The notes: generated by a model from the letters alone, not told the origin. A stretch of DNA of 58,002 nucleotides from Fimenecus sp045613065 (GCA_045613065.1 JAZLAH010000006.1:1-58002), one strand, 5' to 3'; numbered from the stretch's first letter, positions 26,590 to 35,243 are shown. Translations and numbers: made by a program.

Positions 26590-28329
26590 ATGTGTTTTAA
26601 AAAGAAGGTTGCATCAATTTCACCCAAATTATATGTTGGTAATCCAACAATGAACTGTAAAGAAATTATCAATAGTCTTGATGCTTTAAAAGACGATTGT
26701 ATTGATATTATTGCATTTCCTGAACTTTGCCTTTCAGGATGTACTTGTGGTGATTTATTCTTCCATGACACATTGATTAATGCCTGCAAAAAAAGTATTG
26801 ATATCTTAGTTGAATATTCAAAAGATTATTTTTCACATATTATTGTGGGTTCTCCTATTAAAGAAAATAACACACTTTATAATTGTGCTATTCATATTTT
26901 TAAAGGTGAAATAATTGAAATCATATCAAAAAAATTTCTGTCAACAAATGAATTACGATGGTTTTCATCTGGATATGAAATTAAAAATAAAGATTCTTTC
27001 TTTAACATTACAATTGGAGAAGATATATACAAAGATAATTTAGAATCTGATTTAGTAGTAAATATCTGTGCCTCACCTGCTCTTGTAACAAAATATGATA
27101 ATCATAAAGTTTTTGTTAAAAAATATACTAAGAACAGAAATTGTGCATATATTTCAGCATCTGCAGGTTCTTGTGAATCCACCACAGATTATGTATATTC
27201 AGGTGATTGTATACACGCAGTAACTGGAAAAATCATTTCAGAAAGTAATAGATTTTCATTTAAAACTGAAACCATTATAAGCGAAATAGAAATTCCTAAA
27301 TCAAGCGTTAACTCCCCTATTGTTTTAGAAAAAAAAGTTACTGATAAGCTTGAAGGAAATCCATTTATTCCATTTAATGATGAAGAGCTTTCAAAAAGAT
27401 GTGCTGAAATACTTAAAATACAAAGTACAGGTCTTGCAAAAAGAATGATACACATACACTGTAACAAGCTCGTTCTTGGAATTTCAGGCGGACTTGATTC
27501 AACACATGCATTACTTGTTGCTGTTGAAACATTAAAAAAACTTAATATTCCAAATGAAAATCTTATATGTATAACAATGCCTGGATTCGGCACAACCGAC
27601 TTAACATATACAAATGCTTGTAATCTCGTGAAATTAATCGGTGCAACACTTAAAGAGATAAATGTTAAAGAAGCAAGTTTGCAACATTTCAAGGACATTG
27701 GCCATGATGTTGATGTTCATGATGTTACTTACGAAAACACTCAGGCAAGAGAACGAACACAAATTCTTATGGACTATGCAAATAAAATAGGAGCAATCGT
27801 TGTTGGTACAGGAGATTTAAGTGAATTAGCTCTCGGTTGGTGCACATATAATGGTGACCATATGAGTATGTATGGCGTTAATGCATCTGTTCCAAAAACA
27901 CTCATGAGACATCTTGTTAAACATATTGCTGACAGAAGTGAGAAAAACGTGGCTAAAACGCTCTATAGCGTGCTTGATACTCCTATTAGTCCTGAACTAC
28001 TCCCACCAGATAAAAACGGTAAAATGGAGCAAAAAACAGAAACTACGCTTGGTCCATACGAAGTACACGACTTTTTCATATACTATTTTATTCGTCATAA
28101 CAAATCACCTGAAGAAATGCTTGAAATGACAATCAAAACATTTGATAAGAAATATTCAAAAGATGAACTTAGAAATTGGTTGACAATTTTTATAAGAAGA
28201 TTCTTTAATAACCAATTTAAGCGTTCATGTATGCCTGACGGTCCTGCTGTAGGAACTGTTTCCTTATCTCCACGAGGAGCATGGATTATGCCATCAGATG
28301 CATTTTCTAATGAATGGTTAAATTTTTAA
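26590..28329 (+). CDS. nadE: NAD synthetase with N-terminal nitrilase-like domain lacking the catalytic Cys
   Basis: Amidates nicotinic acid adenine dinucleotide to NAD. 579 residues from the ATG at 26590, which follows TTAGGAGAT. C-terminal synthetase domain is intact: PP-loop LGISGGLDSTHALL (296-309), QARERTQILMDYANKIGAIV, and GTGDLSELALGWCTYNGDHM. N-terminal domain resembles the glutaminase (nitrilase) half: Glu45 in AFPELCLSG and Lys114/115 in SKKFLS are present. The expected catalytic Cys, normally in an ICED motif, is Gly143 in TIGEDIY. The enzyme may therefore be ammonia-dependent in spite of its two-domain length. Confidence 0.92.
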   Translation: MCFKKKVASISPKLYVGNPTMNCKEIINSLDALKDDCIDIIAFPELCLSGCTCGDLFFHDTLINACKKSIDILVEYSKDYFSHIIVGSPIKENNTLYNCAIHIFKGEIIEIISKKFLSTNELRWFSSGYEIKNKDSFFNITIGEDIYKDNLESDLVVNICASPALVTKYDNHKVFVKKYTKNRNCAYISASAGSCESTTDYVYSGDCIHAVTGKIISESNRFSFKTETIISEIEIPKSSVNSPIVLEKKVTDKLEGNPFIPFNDEELSKRCAEILKIQSTGLAKRMIHIHCNKLVLGISGGLDSTHALLVAVETLKKLNIPNENLICITMPGFGTTDLTYTNACNLVKLIGATLKEINVKEASLQHFKDIGHDVDVHDVTYENTQARERTQILMDYANKIGAIVVGTGDLSELALGWCTYNGDHMSMYGVNASVPKTLMRHLVKHIADRSEKNVAKTLYSVLDTPISPELLPPDKNGKMEQKTETTLGPYEVHDFFIYYFIRHNKSPEEMLEMTIKTFDKKYSKDELRNWLTIFIRRFFNNQFKRSCMPDGPAVGTVSLSPRGAWIMPSDAFSNEWLNF

Positions 28330-28340
28330 ATAACATAAAA

Positions 28341-28373
28341 ATCCCCTTATCCACAATGGATAAGGGGATAATT
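28341..28373. terminator. Bidirectional terminator between nadE and nhaC
   Basis: ATCCCCTTATCC, loop ACAAT, GGATAAGGGGAT (12 bp), then AATTTT on plus; the minus strand reads TTTTTATG after the stem. Serves both convergent genes. Confidence 0.88.
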
Positions 28374-28389
28374 TTATGTTCAAGTAAAA

Positions 28390-30024
28390 TTATGCCTTTT
28401 TCTTTGTAACAGCCTTAATAATAAGTAATGTTACAACAAGAAGAGCAGCAGATACAGAAAGAACAACCAAAGCATTTGGAACAAATCCTGCAATCAAATA
28501 ACCAACAAAAGAAACCGCAGCAACTGTTAATGCATATGGTAACTGTGTTGAAACATGATTTACGTGGTCGCACTGGCCACCTGTTGATGCCATAATTGTT
28601 GTGTCTGAAATTGGTGAGCAGTGGTCACCACAAACAGCACCTGCAAGGCAAGCTGCAATACATACAACAAGAGCTGTATCTGTTGTTGCAAAAAGAGGAA
28701 CGATAATAGGAATAAGAATACCAAATGTACCCCATGATGTACCTGTTGCGAAAGCAAGAAGTAAACCAACAAGGAAAAGAATTGCAGGTAAGAAATATGC
28801 AAGTTTTCCTGCTGTAGCATCAACAAGACCTTCAACGAATACATCAGCACCAAGGTTATTTGTCATAGCACTAAGAGTCCATGCAAATGTAAGAATAAGA
28901 ATTGCAGGAACCATTGCCTTAAATCCTTCAGGAATTGCTTCCATACAATCTTTGAATGAAAGTACTCTTCTAATCATGAAGTATGCAATTACAACAACAA
29001 GAGCTACTATTGAACCAAGAGCAAGGCCATAAGCTGCATCACAGCTTGCAAAAGCATTGATGAAACTTTCACCAGAGAAGAAACCACCTGTATATACCAT
29101 ACCAACAATGCAAAGGAAAATAAGAATTGCAACAGGAAGAATAAGGTCAATTACCTTACCTTTTGATGATACAGGAGCTTCATTAACATTTGCATAAGGT
29201 CTAGCATCTGTTGTATAAAGGTCACCATTTAATGCATTCTTTTCATGCTTTCTCATTGGACCAAAATCAATATCAAGAGCAGAAATCATAACAACCATCA
29301 GGATTGTAAGCAATGCATAGAGATTAAAAGGAATTGTCTTGATAAAGAGTTCAAGACCATCTGCGCCTTCAACAACACCACTGACAGCCGCTGCCCAAGA
29401 AGAAATTGGAGCAATAATACAGATAGGAGCAGCTGTAGCATCAATAATATAAGAAAGCTTTGCACGAGAAATCTTATGTGAATCTGTAACAGGACGCATA
29501 ACACTACCAACTGTAAGACAATTGAAATAGTCATCAACAAAAATTAATGCACCGAGACCAAAGGTTGCAAGCAGAGCACCTTTTCTTGACTTAATCTTAT
29601 TTTTTGCCCATTCACCATAAGCACGGCTACCGCCAGCTTTATTCATAAGAACAACAATTATACCAAGAACAACAAGGAAAATGATAATACCCATATTCCA
29701 TGTATCAGCAAGTTTGCCAATAAAACCATCTGTCATAATTGTGTTAAACATCTTTTCAAGGCTGAATCCATCAGGACCAACTGCGTAAAGACCACCACCA
29801 ACTAAAATACCAACAAAAAGTGAGGAATAAACTTCTTTTGTAATAAGTGCCAATGCAATAGCAATTACTGGTGGAAGAAGTGAGAATATTGTTGAATAAA
29901 ATCTACTTGAATATTCTACCTCGGTTGCATCTCCTGTAGCAAAAGAAACAACTGCCATCGCCATAACCATAACAACAGCAAGTGCAATTACTGCAAAAGA
30001 TTTAATTGTGAAATTACGTTTCAT
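28390..30024 (-). CDS. nhaC: Na+/H+ antiporter, NhaC family
   Basis: Polytopic membrane antiporter of 544 residues with about 11-12 helices. Family signature GDHCSPISDTTIMAST is present near residues 460-475, and GASSWGTFG-like GTSWGTFGILIPI near 429. An extra N-terminal hydrophobic stretch (about 9-29) ending VVSFATGD looks like a signal peptide before the first canonical helix. The substrate pair (Na+/H+ or an organic acid exchange as in MleN) is not certain. Transcribed divergently from the rubredoxin-fusion gene; ribosome site AAAAGGAGATG. Confidence 0.9.
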   Translation of the reverse strand: MKRNFTIKSFAVIALAVVMVMAMAVVSFATGDATEVEYSSRFYSTIFSLLPPVIAIALALITKEVYSSLFVGILVGGGLYAVGPDGFSLEKMFNTIMTDGFIGKLADTWNMGIIIFLVVLGIIVVLMNKAGGSRAYGEWAKNKIKSRKGALLATFGLGALIFVDDYFNCLTVGSVMRPVTDSHKISRAKLSYIIDATAAPICIIAPISSWAAAVSGVVEGADGLELFIKTIPFNLYALLTILMVVMISALDIDFGPMRKHEKNALNGDLYTTDARPYANVNEAPVSSKGKVIDLILPVAILIFLCIVGMVYTGGFFSGESFINAFASCDAAYGLALGSIVALVVVIAYFMIRRVLSFKDCMEAIPEGFKAMVPAILILTFAWTLSAMTNNLGADVFVEGLVDATAGKLAYFLPAILFLVGLLLAFATGTSWGTFGILIPIIVPLFATTDTALVVCIAACLAGAVCGDHCSPISDTTIMASTGGQCDHVNHVSTQLPYALTVAAVSFVGYLIAGFVPNALVVLSVSAALLVVTLLIIKAVTKKKA

Positions 30025-30042
30025 TTTTACATCTCCTTTTTA

Positions 30043-30068
30043 GTATATTGTATAAAAAATCAATATAC
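30043..30068. repeat. Inverted repeat in the nhaC leader
   Basis: GTATATTG (30043-30050) and CAATATAC (30061-30068), separated by 10 nt, between the nhaC promoter and its start codon. It could be an operator or a leader hairpin. Confidence 0.45.
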
Positions 30069-30090
30069 AACATACAATAAATACATAAAA

Positions 30091-30119
30091 AAGATACCAT
30101 ATTTAGAGACTTTTGTCAA
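30091..30119 (-). promoter_or_regulatory. Promoter of nhaC
   Basis: On the minus strand TTGACA (30119-30114), 17-bp spacer, TATCTT (30096-30091). Confidence 0.72.
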
Positions 30120-30157
30120 TTAAAATACCAATTTGTCACAGTGTTAAATAAATAACA

Positions 30158-30187
30158 TTGTACTTTTAAATGTAAATGTGATATAAT
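30158..30187 (+). promoter_or_regulatory. Promoter of the flavin reductase-rubredoxin gene
   Basis: TTGTAC (30158-30163), 18-bp spacer, TATAAT (30182-30187). Confidence 0.65.
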
Positions 30188-30208
30188 CTCAAAAAAGGAG
30201 TTGATTTT

Positions 30209-30817
30209 ATGATTAGAAATGAAGCTATGTTTAAGTTAAGTTATGGTTTGTTTATACTTACTGCCACTGAAAATGGAAAAGATAATGGTTGTATTATAAA
30301 TACTGCAACTCAAGTTACAGACAATCCAAAAAGAATTACAATTGCAGTAAATAAAAACAACTATACTTGTGGAATGATTGAAAGAACTAAGAAATTTACT
30401 ATTTCTATTCTTTCTCAGGAAGCAACATTCGATATGATAAAACGATTTGGATTTGCAAGTGGTAAAGACACAGATAAATTTGCTGGTTATAACGACCATT
30501 ACAGAACTGAAAACGGTACTTTTTTCATTTGCGAACAAACAAATGCATATATTTCTTGTACAGTTACTGATATGATTAATTGTGGAAGTCATGTTTTGTT
30601 CATTGCAGATGTAACGGAAGCAGAAACTTTATCAGATGTACCATCAGCAACATATCAATACTATTTTGACAACATTAAACCAAAGCCAGATGCACCAAAG
30701 AAAAAAGGCTTTGTTTGTAAAATATGTGGATATGTTTATGAAGGTGACGAATTACCCGATGACTTTGTTTGTCCACTCTGCAAACACGGAGCAGAAGATT
30801 TTGAACCTATAAAATAG
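30209..30817 (+). CDS. Flavin reductase-like/rubredoxin fusion (high-molecular-weight rubredoxin)
   Basis: 202 residues. N-terminal FMN-binding flavin-reductase-like domain (about 1-150) beginning MFKLSYGLFILTATENGKDN; C-terminal rubredoxin domain (about 162-202) with CKICGYVYEG and CPLCKHGAEDFEP, giving four Cys ligands for one iron. This is the layout of the Hrb-type electron carriers of anaerobes such as Moorella, which pass electrons to A-type flavoproteins that reduce O2 or NO. No flavodiiron gene is in this window. Cytoplasmic; own promoter and terminator. An oxidative-stress role is inferred. Confidence 0.9.
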   Translation: MIRNEAMFKLSYGLFILTATENGKDNGCIINTATQVTDNPKRITIAVNKNNYTCGMIERTKKFTISILSQEATFDMIKRFGFASGKDTDKFAGYNDHYRTENGTFFICEQTNAYISCTVTDMINCGSHVLFIADVTEAETLSDVPSATYQYYFDNIKPKPDAPKKKGFVCKICGYVYEGDELPDDFVCPLCKHGAEDFEPIK

Positions 30818-30838
30818 TTGAGTATTATTCCTAAATTC

Positions 30839-30872
30839 AAACTGACTTTGCTATCTGCATGGTCAGTTTTTT
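30839..30872 (+). terminator. Terminator after the rubredoxin-fusion gene
   Basis: AAACTGAC ... GTCAGTTT across a 15-nt loop, then TTTTCTTT. Confidence 0.78.
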
Positions 30873-30900
30873 CTTTAAATTATCAAAAATTCTAATCATT

Positions 30901-30917
30901 TATACATTAAATGTATA
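30901..30917. promoter_or_regulatory. Perfect palindrome upstream of the GH3 promoter, candidate operator
   Basis: TATACATT-A-AATGTATA, 8-bp perfect arms with a single central base, located 16 bp upstream of the -35 element at 30933. That position suits an activator or an upstream repressor site. Confidence 0.45.
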
Positions 30918-30932
30918 TTATCTTATTTTCTA

Positions 30933-30961
30933 TTGTTTTCAAAGAAAAAATACTTTATAAT
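30933..30961 (+). promoter_or_regulatory. Promoter of the GH3 gene
   Basis: TTGTTT (30933-30938), 17-bp spacer, TATAAT (30956-30961), with GGGAGG before the ATG at 30995. Confidence 0.78.
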
Positions 30962-30994
30962 GAAAATCAATAAACCAAATGGGAGGTTTTTATT

Positions 30995-33601
30995 ATGAGA
31001 AAGATACAAAAATCAATTGCTGTTTTCATGTCAATTGTTTTACTGATGTCTTGTTTTTCAATTGCATCTTTTGCTGTCAGCGGTAATGTTCCTGCTGATA
31101 TAATTGAAATGTCAAGTCAGGTTGCAGTAGAACTTGAACAAGAAGGTATTGTTCTATTAAAAAATGAGGACAATGTTTTGCCTTTAAACGGTAAAAAGGT
31201 AAATATTTTTGGCGCGGGTTCTGCTGTACCATTTTTAGGTGGTGCAGGTTCAGGTGCTATTACAACTGATGACCCTGTCACCTTCTATGAAGCACTTGAC
31301 GAAAACAATATTAATTATAATACTGAACTTCGTTCACTTTACGAAAAGGAATGCAGTGGGAACGAAATGCCAAGAACAAGTAACACTGTTATTAATAATC
31401 TTCTTCAGTTAGTTCTTGCATCAAGTTCACTTGAAGAAATGCCATGTGATAAGCTTACTGATGAAATCATGACAAATGCAGTTAATTTTTCTGATACTGC
31501 TATTATCGTAATAAGTCGAACAAGCAGAGAAACAGCAGACCTTACTGCAGATGTGCTTCGTCTTAGTCATGAAGAAAAAAATCTTGTAGAAAAAGTTACT
31601 TCTTCATTTAAAAATGTTATTGTTCTTTTCAATACAGGTAATGTTATGGAAATGGGTTGGCTTGAAGAGTATGACAACATTAAAGCTGCTGCAATGATAT
31701 GGATTCCAGGTGAATTCGGTATGAGAGCAGTTGCTCAGATGCTCACAGGTGAAATAAATCCATCAGGTAGACTTACAGACACAGTGGCATATAGTGTTGA
31801 TAACCATCCATCAAGTGAATGTTTTGGTACATATGAATATGAAGGTGGAGGATATTACGTTGAATACCTTGAAGGTATTTATGTAGGTTATCGTTATTTT
31901 GAAACATTCGCAAAAGATAAAGTTCAGTATCCTTTCGGTTATGGTCTTTCATATACTACATTCAATAAAGAACTTGTGTCACACAAGATTGATGACAAAA
32001 TAATAAGTGTTAATGTCAAGGTTACAAATACCGGTGATACTGCTGGTAAAGAAACTGTTCAGATATATTATAGTGCACCTTACAATAAAGGTGGAATTGA
32101 AAAAAGTGCTATATGTCTTGGTGGATATGCAAAAACATCACTTCTTGAACCTGGTAAGAGTGAAACTGTAACAGTTGAATTTAAAATCAGTGATATGATG
32201 TCCTATGATAAAGACAATCTTGAAGCATGGATTCTTGAAAAAGGCAATTATAAAATCATTCTCGGTGAAAATGTACGTGAACACATCGACTCATTTACAT
32301 ACACAGTTGATAAAGATATTGTAGTAAAATACGACAGTGTTTCAGGTAACGAAATCAAAAATCTTTTCGACTTTGCATATTCTGATTTCACAATTCTTTC
32401 AAGAAATGATATTGAAAACACATACCCTGAAACAAGAAAACTTACTGCAACTGAAGAAATATTAAATCCTGACCAACTCCCTGAACCAATAACAGAGGGA
32501 GAAGCACCAAAAAAAGGTGTTAAGTATGAAGAAACTATAATGCTTCAGGATGTTTATGAAAATCCTGAACTTATGGACAAATTCCTCGACCAATTAACAC
32601 TCGATGAAATGATTACACTCGTAGCACACAGTGGTTATGAAACTCAAGGTATTGATAGACTCGGTGTTCCAAAGACATATGACAATGATGGTCCATCTTG
32701 TGTTAAAGGTGCTCATGGTCAGACATATTTTGATTGTGGTACAGCATATCCTTGTGCTACCGCAATTGCATGTACATGGAATGACGATTTAGCCTTCAAA
32801 ATGGGCGAAAGCGCTGGTGTTGAGGCTGATGCAATGAACACAGATATCTGGTATGCTCCAGGAGCAAATATTCACAGAAATCCAATGGGTGGAAGAAATT
32901 TCGAATATTTTTCTGAAGACCCTATTATTGCCGGCAGAATGTCTTCAAACATTGTTGCAGGTGCTAAATCAAAAGGACTTATAACAACTATCAAGCATTT
33001 TGTTTTAAACGAACAGGAATCTCATCGTAATGGAATTTTCACCTGGGCTGACGAACAGACATTACGTGAAATTTATCTCAAAGCTTTTGAAATACCTGTT
33101 AAGGATGCAGGTTCTGATGGAATTATGTCTGCATACAACCGACTTGGCACAGACTGGTGTGGTGGTTGTTCTGAACTCCTTAATGACCTCTTAAGAACAG
33201 AATGGGGTTATGAAGGTTATGTTATTTCTGACTATTCAAGTAATATGACAGGCTCTGGCTATATGAGTCCAGTTGTTGGAGTTTACAACGGAAATGACAC
33301 AATGCTTACAGGTCTTTGGCTTATTAGTATGCCTTCACATGTTATAGAAATGAAAAAGGCTTATTATAACGACCCAATAGGATTTGGAACTGCTCTTCGT
33401 GAGGCTTGTCGAAACATTATGGTTGTAAAGATGAAAACAAAAGCATTCCTTGAACCTGCGGAGGATGCTCCATATCTTACAGACCTTTATATTAAGCCCA
33501 ATGAATGGGAATGGACAGAACCTTATCTTATTTCAAAAGTAAAATATGTTGTAAGTAATGTAGTTAATACAGTTATTCTTGTTGTAAGAGTAATCATGTA
33601 A
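30995..33601 (+). CDS. Secreted glycoside hydrolase family 3 with reversed domain order
   Basis: 868 residues. Signal peptide (about 1-28, ending SFA). The GH3 C-terminal domain comes first (about 38-320; LEQEGIVLLKNEDNVLPL, later YPFGYGLSYTTF), then a fibronectin III-like domain (about 335-432; VNVKVTNTGDTAGKETVQIY), and the GH3 N-terminal TIM barrel last (about 525-800) with KHFVLNEQESHRNG and nucleophile Asp746 in YVISDYSS. Canonical GH3 enzymes run barrel first. The last 25 residues are hydrophobic and may form a membrane anchor. Likely a beta-glucosidase or related exo-enzyme; sugar specificity is not visible. No dockerin module. Confidence 0.92.
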   Translation: MRKIQKSIAVFMSIVLLMSCFSIASFAVSGNVPADIIEMSSQVAVELEQEGIVLLKNEDNVLPLNGKKVNIFGAGSAVPFLGGAGSGAITTDDPVTFYEALDENNINYNTELRSLYEKECSGNEMPRTSNTVINNLLQLVLASSSLEEMPCDKLTDEIMTNAVNFSDTAIIVISRTSRETADLTADVLRLSHEEKNLVEKVTSSFKNVIVLFNTGNVMEMGWLEEYDNIKAAAMIWIPGEFGMRAVAQMLTGEINPSGRLTDTVAYSVDNHPSSECFGTYEYEGGGYYVEYLEGIYVGYRYFETFAKDKVQYPFGYGLSYTTFNKELVSHKIDDKIISVNVKVTNTGDTAGKETVQIYYSAPYNKGGIEKSAICLGGYAKTSLLEPGKSETVTVEFKISDMMSYDKDNLEAWILEKGNYKIILGENVREHIDSFTYTVDKDIVVKYDSVSGNEIKNLFDFAYSDFTILSRNDIENTYPETRKLTATEEILNPDQLPEPITEGEAPKKGVKYEETIMLQDVYENPELMDKFLDQLTLDEMITLVAHSGYETQGIDRLGVPKTYDNDGPSCVKGAHGQTYFDCGTAYPCATAIACTWNDDLAFKMGESAGVEADAMNTDIWYAPGANIHRNPMGGRNFEYFSEDPIIAGRMSSNIVAGAKSKGLITTIKHFVLNEQESHRNGIFTWADEQTLREIYLKAFEIPVKDAGSDGIMSAYNRLGTDWCGGCSELLNDLLRTEWGYEGYVISDYSSNMTGSGYMSPVVGVYNGNDTMLTGLWLISMPSHVIEMKKAYYNDPIGFGTALREACRNIMVVKMKTKAFLEPAEDAPYLTDLYIKPNEWEWTEPYLISKVKYVVSNVVNTVILVVRVIM

Positions 33602-33618
33602 TAAAAAAATGCATAATA

Positions 33619-33661
33619 ATGCCCCTGACTGTTCTTATCGTACAATCAGGGGCATCTCTTT
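33619..33661. terminator. Bidirectional terminator between GH3 and cohesin-like genes
   Basis: ATGCCCCTGA pairs with TCAGGGGCAT across a 17-nt loop, with CTCTTTTATT downstream on plus and ATTATTATGCATTTTTTT on minus. Confidence 0.85.
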
Positions 33662-33670
33662 TATTGCGAA

Positions 33671-34384
33671 TTATTGTTTCCTCTTTTTAACAGCAATTAC
33701 TAAACCAAAACAAATTAAAGAAATTCCAACCAGTAATAAAACAACCATTAAAACAGTATCATTACCGTCGCTATTATCATTTTTTTCCACATTCACATTT
33801 GCAGTTGTTTCGTTCTCAACTGCATCAGTAGAAGTTTCTGAAACGCTTGTATCTTCATCTATTGTATGTTTTGTGGTAGTTTCTATTGAAACATTATCTA
33901 AAATAATTATTTCTGAATTATCTGTATTGTAAGCTATCTTTTCTAAATTACTGTTTACAAAATCAGCTGCATTAGGAATTGTAATTTCCAAATTTGTTTT
34001 ACCAGATGCTGCTTCAAGAGCTTTAAATGTCACACTAAAAATAATACCTTCTGCAGAAAGTTCTGAAGAACCTGACATATATGTAAATCGAACGTAACTT
34101 TTATCTTTATTTACATTACGAATACTTATATTACTTTTTGTATCGAAAATTGCCCCCTCTTTAGCAGAAACAAACTCAAGCTTTTTATCATCATAATTCA
34201 AATCAATCACTGCACCACTAATTTGTGAATTATCACTTATAAAAACATTAATAGTAAACTCATCACCTGCATACACTTTTTCATCTTGAATTGAAATAAT
34301 GACTGGCTCTTGAGCATATGCACATACAGAAAGAGATAAAACAAAAATAATTAATGTAATAAATACTGATAAGATTTTTTTCAT
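33671..34384 (-). CDS. Membrane-anchored cohesin-like protein
   Basis: About 237 residues. Signal peptide (1-24, ending AYAQ). Residues about 28-163 have the cohesin-type beta-sandwich pattern: YAGDEFTINVFIS, GAVIDLNYDDKKLEFVSAK, GAIFDTKSN, YVRFTYMSGSSELSAEGIIF and SVTFKALEAASGKTNLEI. A Ser/Thr/Glu/Asn-rich linker follows (164-209), then one hydrophobic helix (210-232) with a KKRKQ tail. There is no LPXTG motif, so anchoring is by the helix. Start at 34384 (GGGTGAT upstream) is better than the in-frame ATG at 34411. Presumably displays a dockerin-bearing or other partner at the cell surface; the partner is not in this window. Confidence 0.8.
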   Translation of the reverse strand: MKKILSVFITLIIFVLSLSVCAYAQEPVIISIQDEKVYAGDEFTINVFISDNSQISGAVIDLNYDDKKLEFVSAKEGAIFDTKSNISIRNVNKDKSYVRFTYMSGSSELSAEGIIFSVTFKALEAASGKTNLEITIPNAADFVNSNLEKIAYNTDNSEIIILDNVSIETTTKHTIDEDTSVSETSTDAVENETTANVNVEKNDNSDGNDTVLMVVLLLVGISLICFGLVIAVKKRKQ

Positions 34385-34401
34385 AACTATCACCCAAGAA
34401 C

Positions 34402-34430
34402 ATATTAGCATAAAAAATAAATAATTACAA
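34402..34430 (-). promoter_or_regulatory. Promoter of the cohesin-like gene
   Basis: Minus strand TTGTAA (34430-34425), 17-bp spacer, TAATAT (34407-34402), immediately after the terminator of the upstream amino-acid transporter operon. Confidence 0.6.
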
Positions 34431-34431
34431 G

Positions 34432-34462
34432 AAAAAATCCTTCACTATAAAAAGTGAAGGAT
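34432..34462 (-). terminator. Terminator of the amino-acid transporter operon
   Basis: On the minus strand ATCCTTCACT, a six-base loop, AGTGAAGGAT, then TTTTTC. Confidence 0.85.
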
Positions 34463-34467
34463 ATCTT

Positions 34468-35241
34468 TTAGTCTTTTAATGAAGAACGTAAAAATTCTTT
34501 TAATCGTGGACTTTGAGGATTTTCAAATAAATCAGTTGGTGAACCAACCTCTTCAATAATACCATCAGCCATAAAAATAACTTTGTCAGACACATTCTTT
34601 GCAAAATTCATTTCATGTGTAACGATAATCATAGTTGTATTACCATCACGAAGTTCACGAATTACACGAAGAACTTCACCTGTAAGCTCAGGGTCAAGAG
34701 CACTTGTAGGCTCATCAAAACAAAGGATTTTTGGTGAAAGCATTAAAGCACGAGCAATAGCAACACGCTGTTGCTGACCACCTGACAACTGACAAGGATA
34801 TGCATCAACTTTATCTTCAAGACCAACTCTTTTAAGCAAGTCCAAAGCTCTATTATTGATTTCTTTTATTTTTTCTTTATCTTTTTTCTTAACACCCTCA
34901 AGTAATTCAACTGCAAGAGTAAGGTTCTTTAAAATACTGTATTGTGGAAAAAGGTTAAATGATTGGAAAACAAGTCCAAAATTCAATCTTTTTTGACGAA
35001 GTGAAGCATCATTCTGCTTATCATGTAATGCGAAATCAACAAGTAACTCATCGTCAACAATAATCTTACCATTTTCAGCAAATTCAAGAAAGTTAAGACA
35101 TCTTAACAAAGTTGTTTTACCACTACCAGATGAACCGATAATCGATAAAACTTCACCTTTATGAAGTGAAAAACTTATATCTTTTAAAACTTCGACATTA
35201 CCGAAGCTTTTCTTTATATTTTCTACTTGTAATATAGACAT
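34468..35241 (-). CDS. glnQ: Polar amino-acid ABC transporter ATP-binding protein
   Basis: 257 residues. Walker A GSSGSGKTT (about 36-44), signature LSGGQQQRVAIARALM, Walker B ILCFDEPTSALDPE, H-loop VTHEM. Typical GlnQ/HisP-type ATPase with full-length C-terminus. Last gene of a binding protein - permease - ATPase operon, 2 bp after the permease gene. Confidence 0.94.
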   Translation of the reverse strand: MSILQVENIKKSFGNVEVLKDISFSLHKGEVLSIIGSSGSGKTTLLRCLNFLEFAENGKIIVDDELLVDFALHDKQNDASLRQKRLNFGLVFQSFNLFPQYSILKNLTLAVELLEGVKKKDKEKIKEINNRALDLLKRVGLEDKVDAYPCQLSGGQQQRVAIARALMLSPKILCFDEPTSALDPELTGEVLRVIRELRDGNTTMIIVTHEMNFAKNVSDKVIFMADGIIEEVGSPTDLFENPQSPRLKEFLRSSLKD

Positions 35242-35243
35242 AA

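Noticed and set aside
27189..27698. 169-residue minus-strand frame inside nadE
   Set aside because: Antisense to the PP-loop region of nadE; no start signals and no family match.
30995..33601. Dockerin module in the GH3 protein that would bind the nearby cohesin
   Set aside because: No duplicated calcium-loop dockerin repeats are visible; the C-terminus is a hydrophobic helix.
33671..34384. Sortase-anchored surface protein
   Set aside because: No LPXTG-type motif precedes the C-terminal helix; anchoring by the helix itself is simpler.
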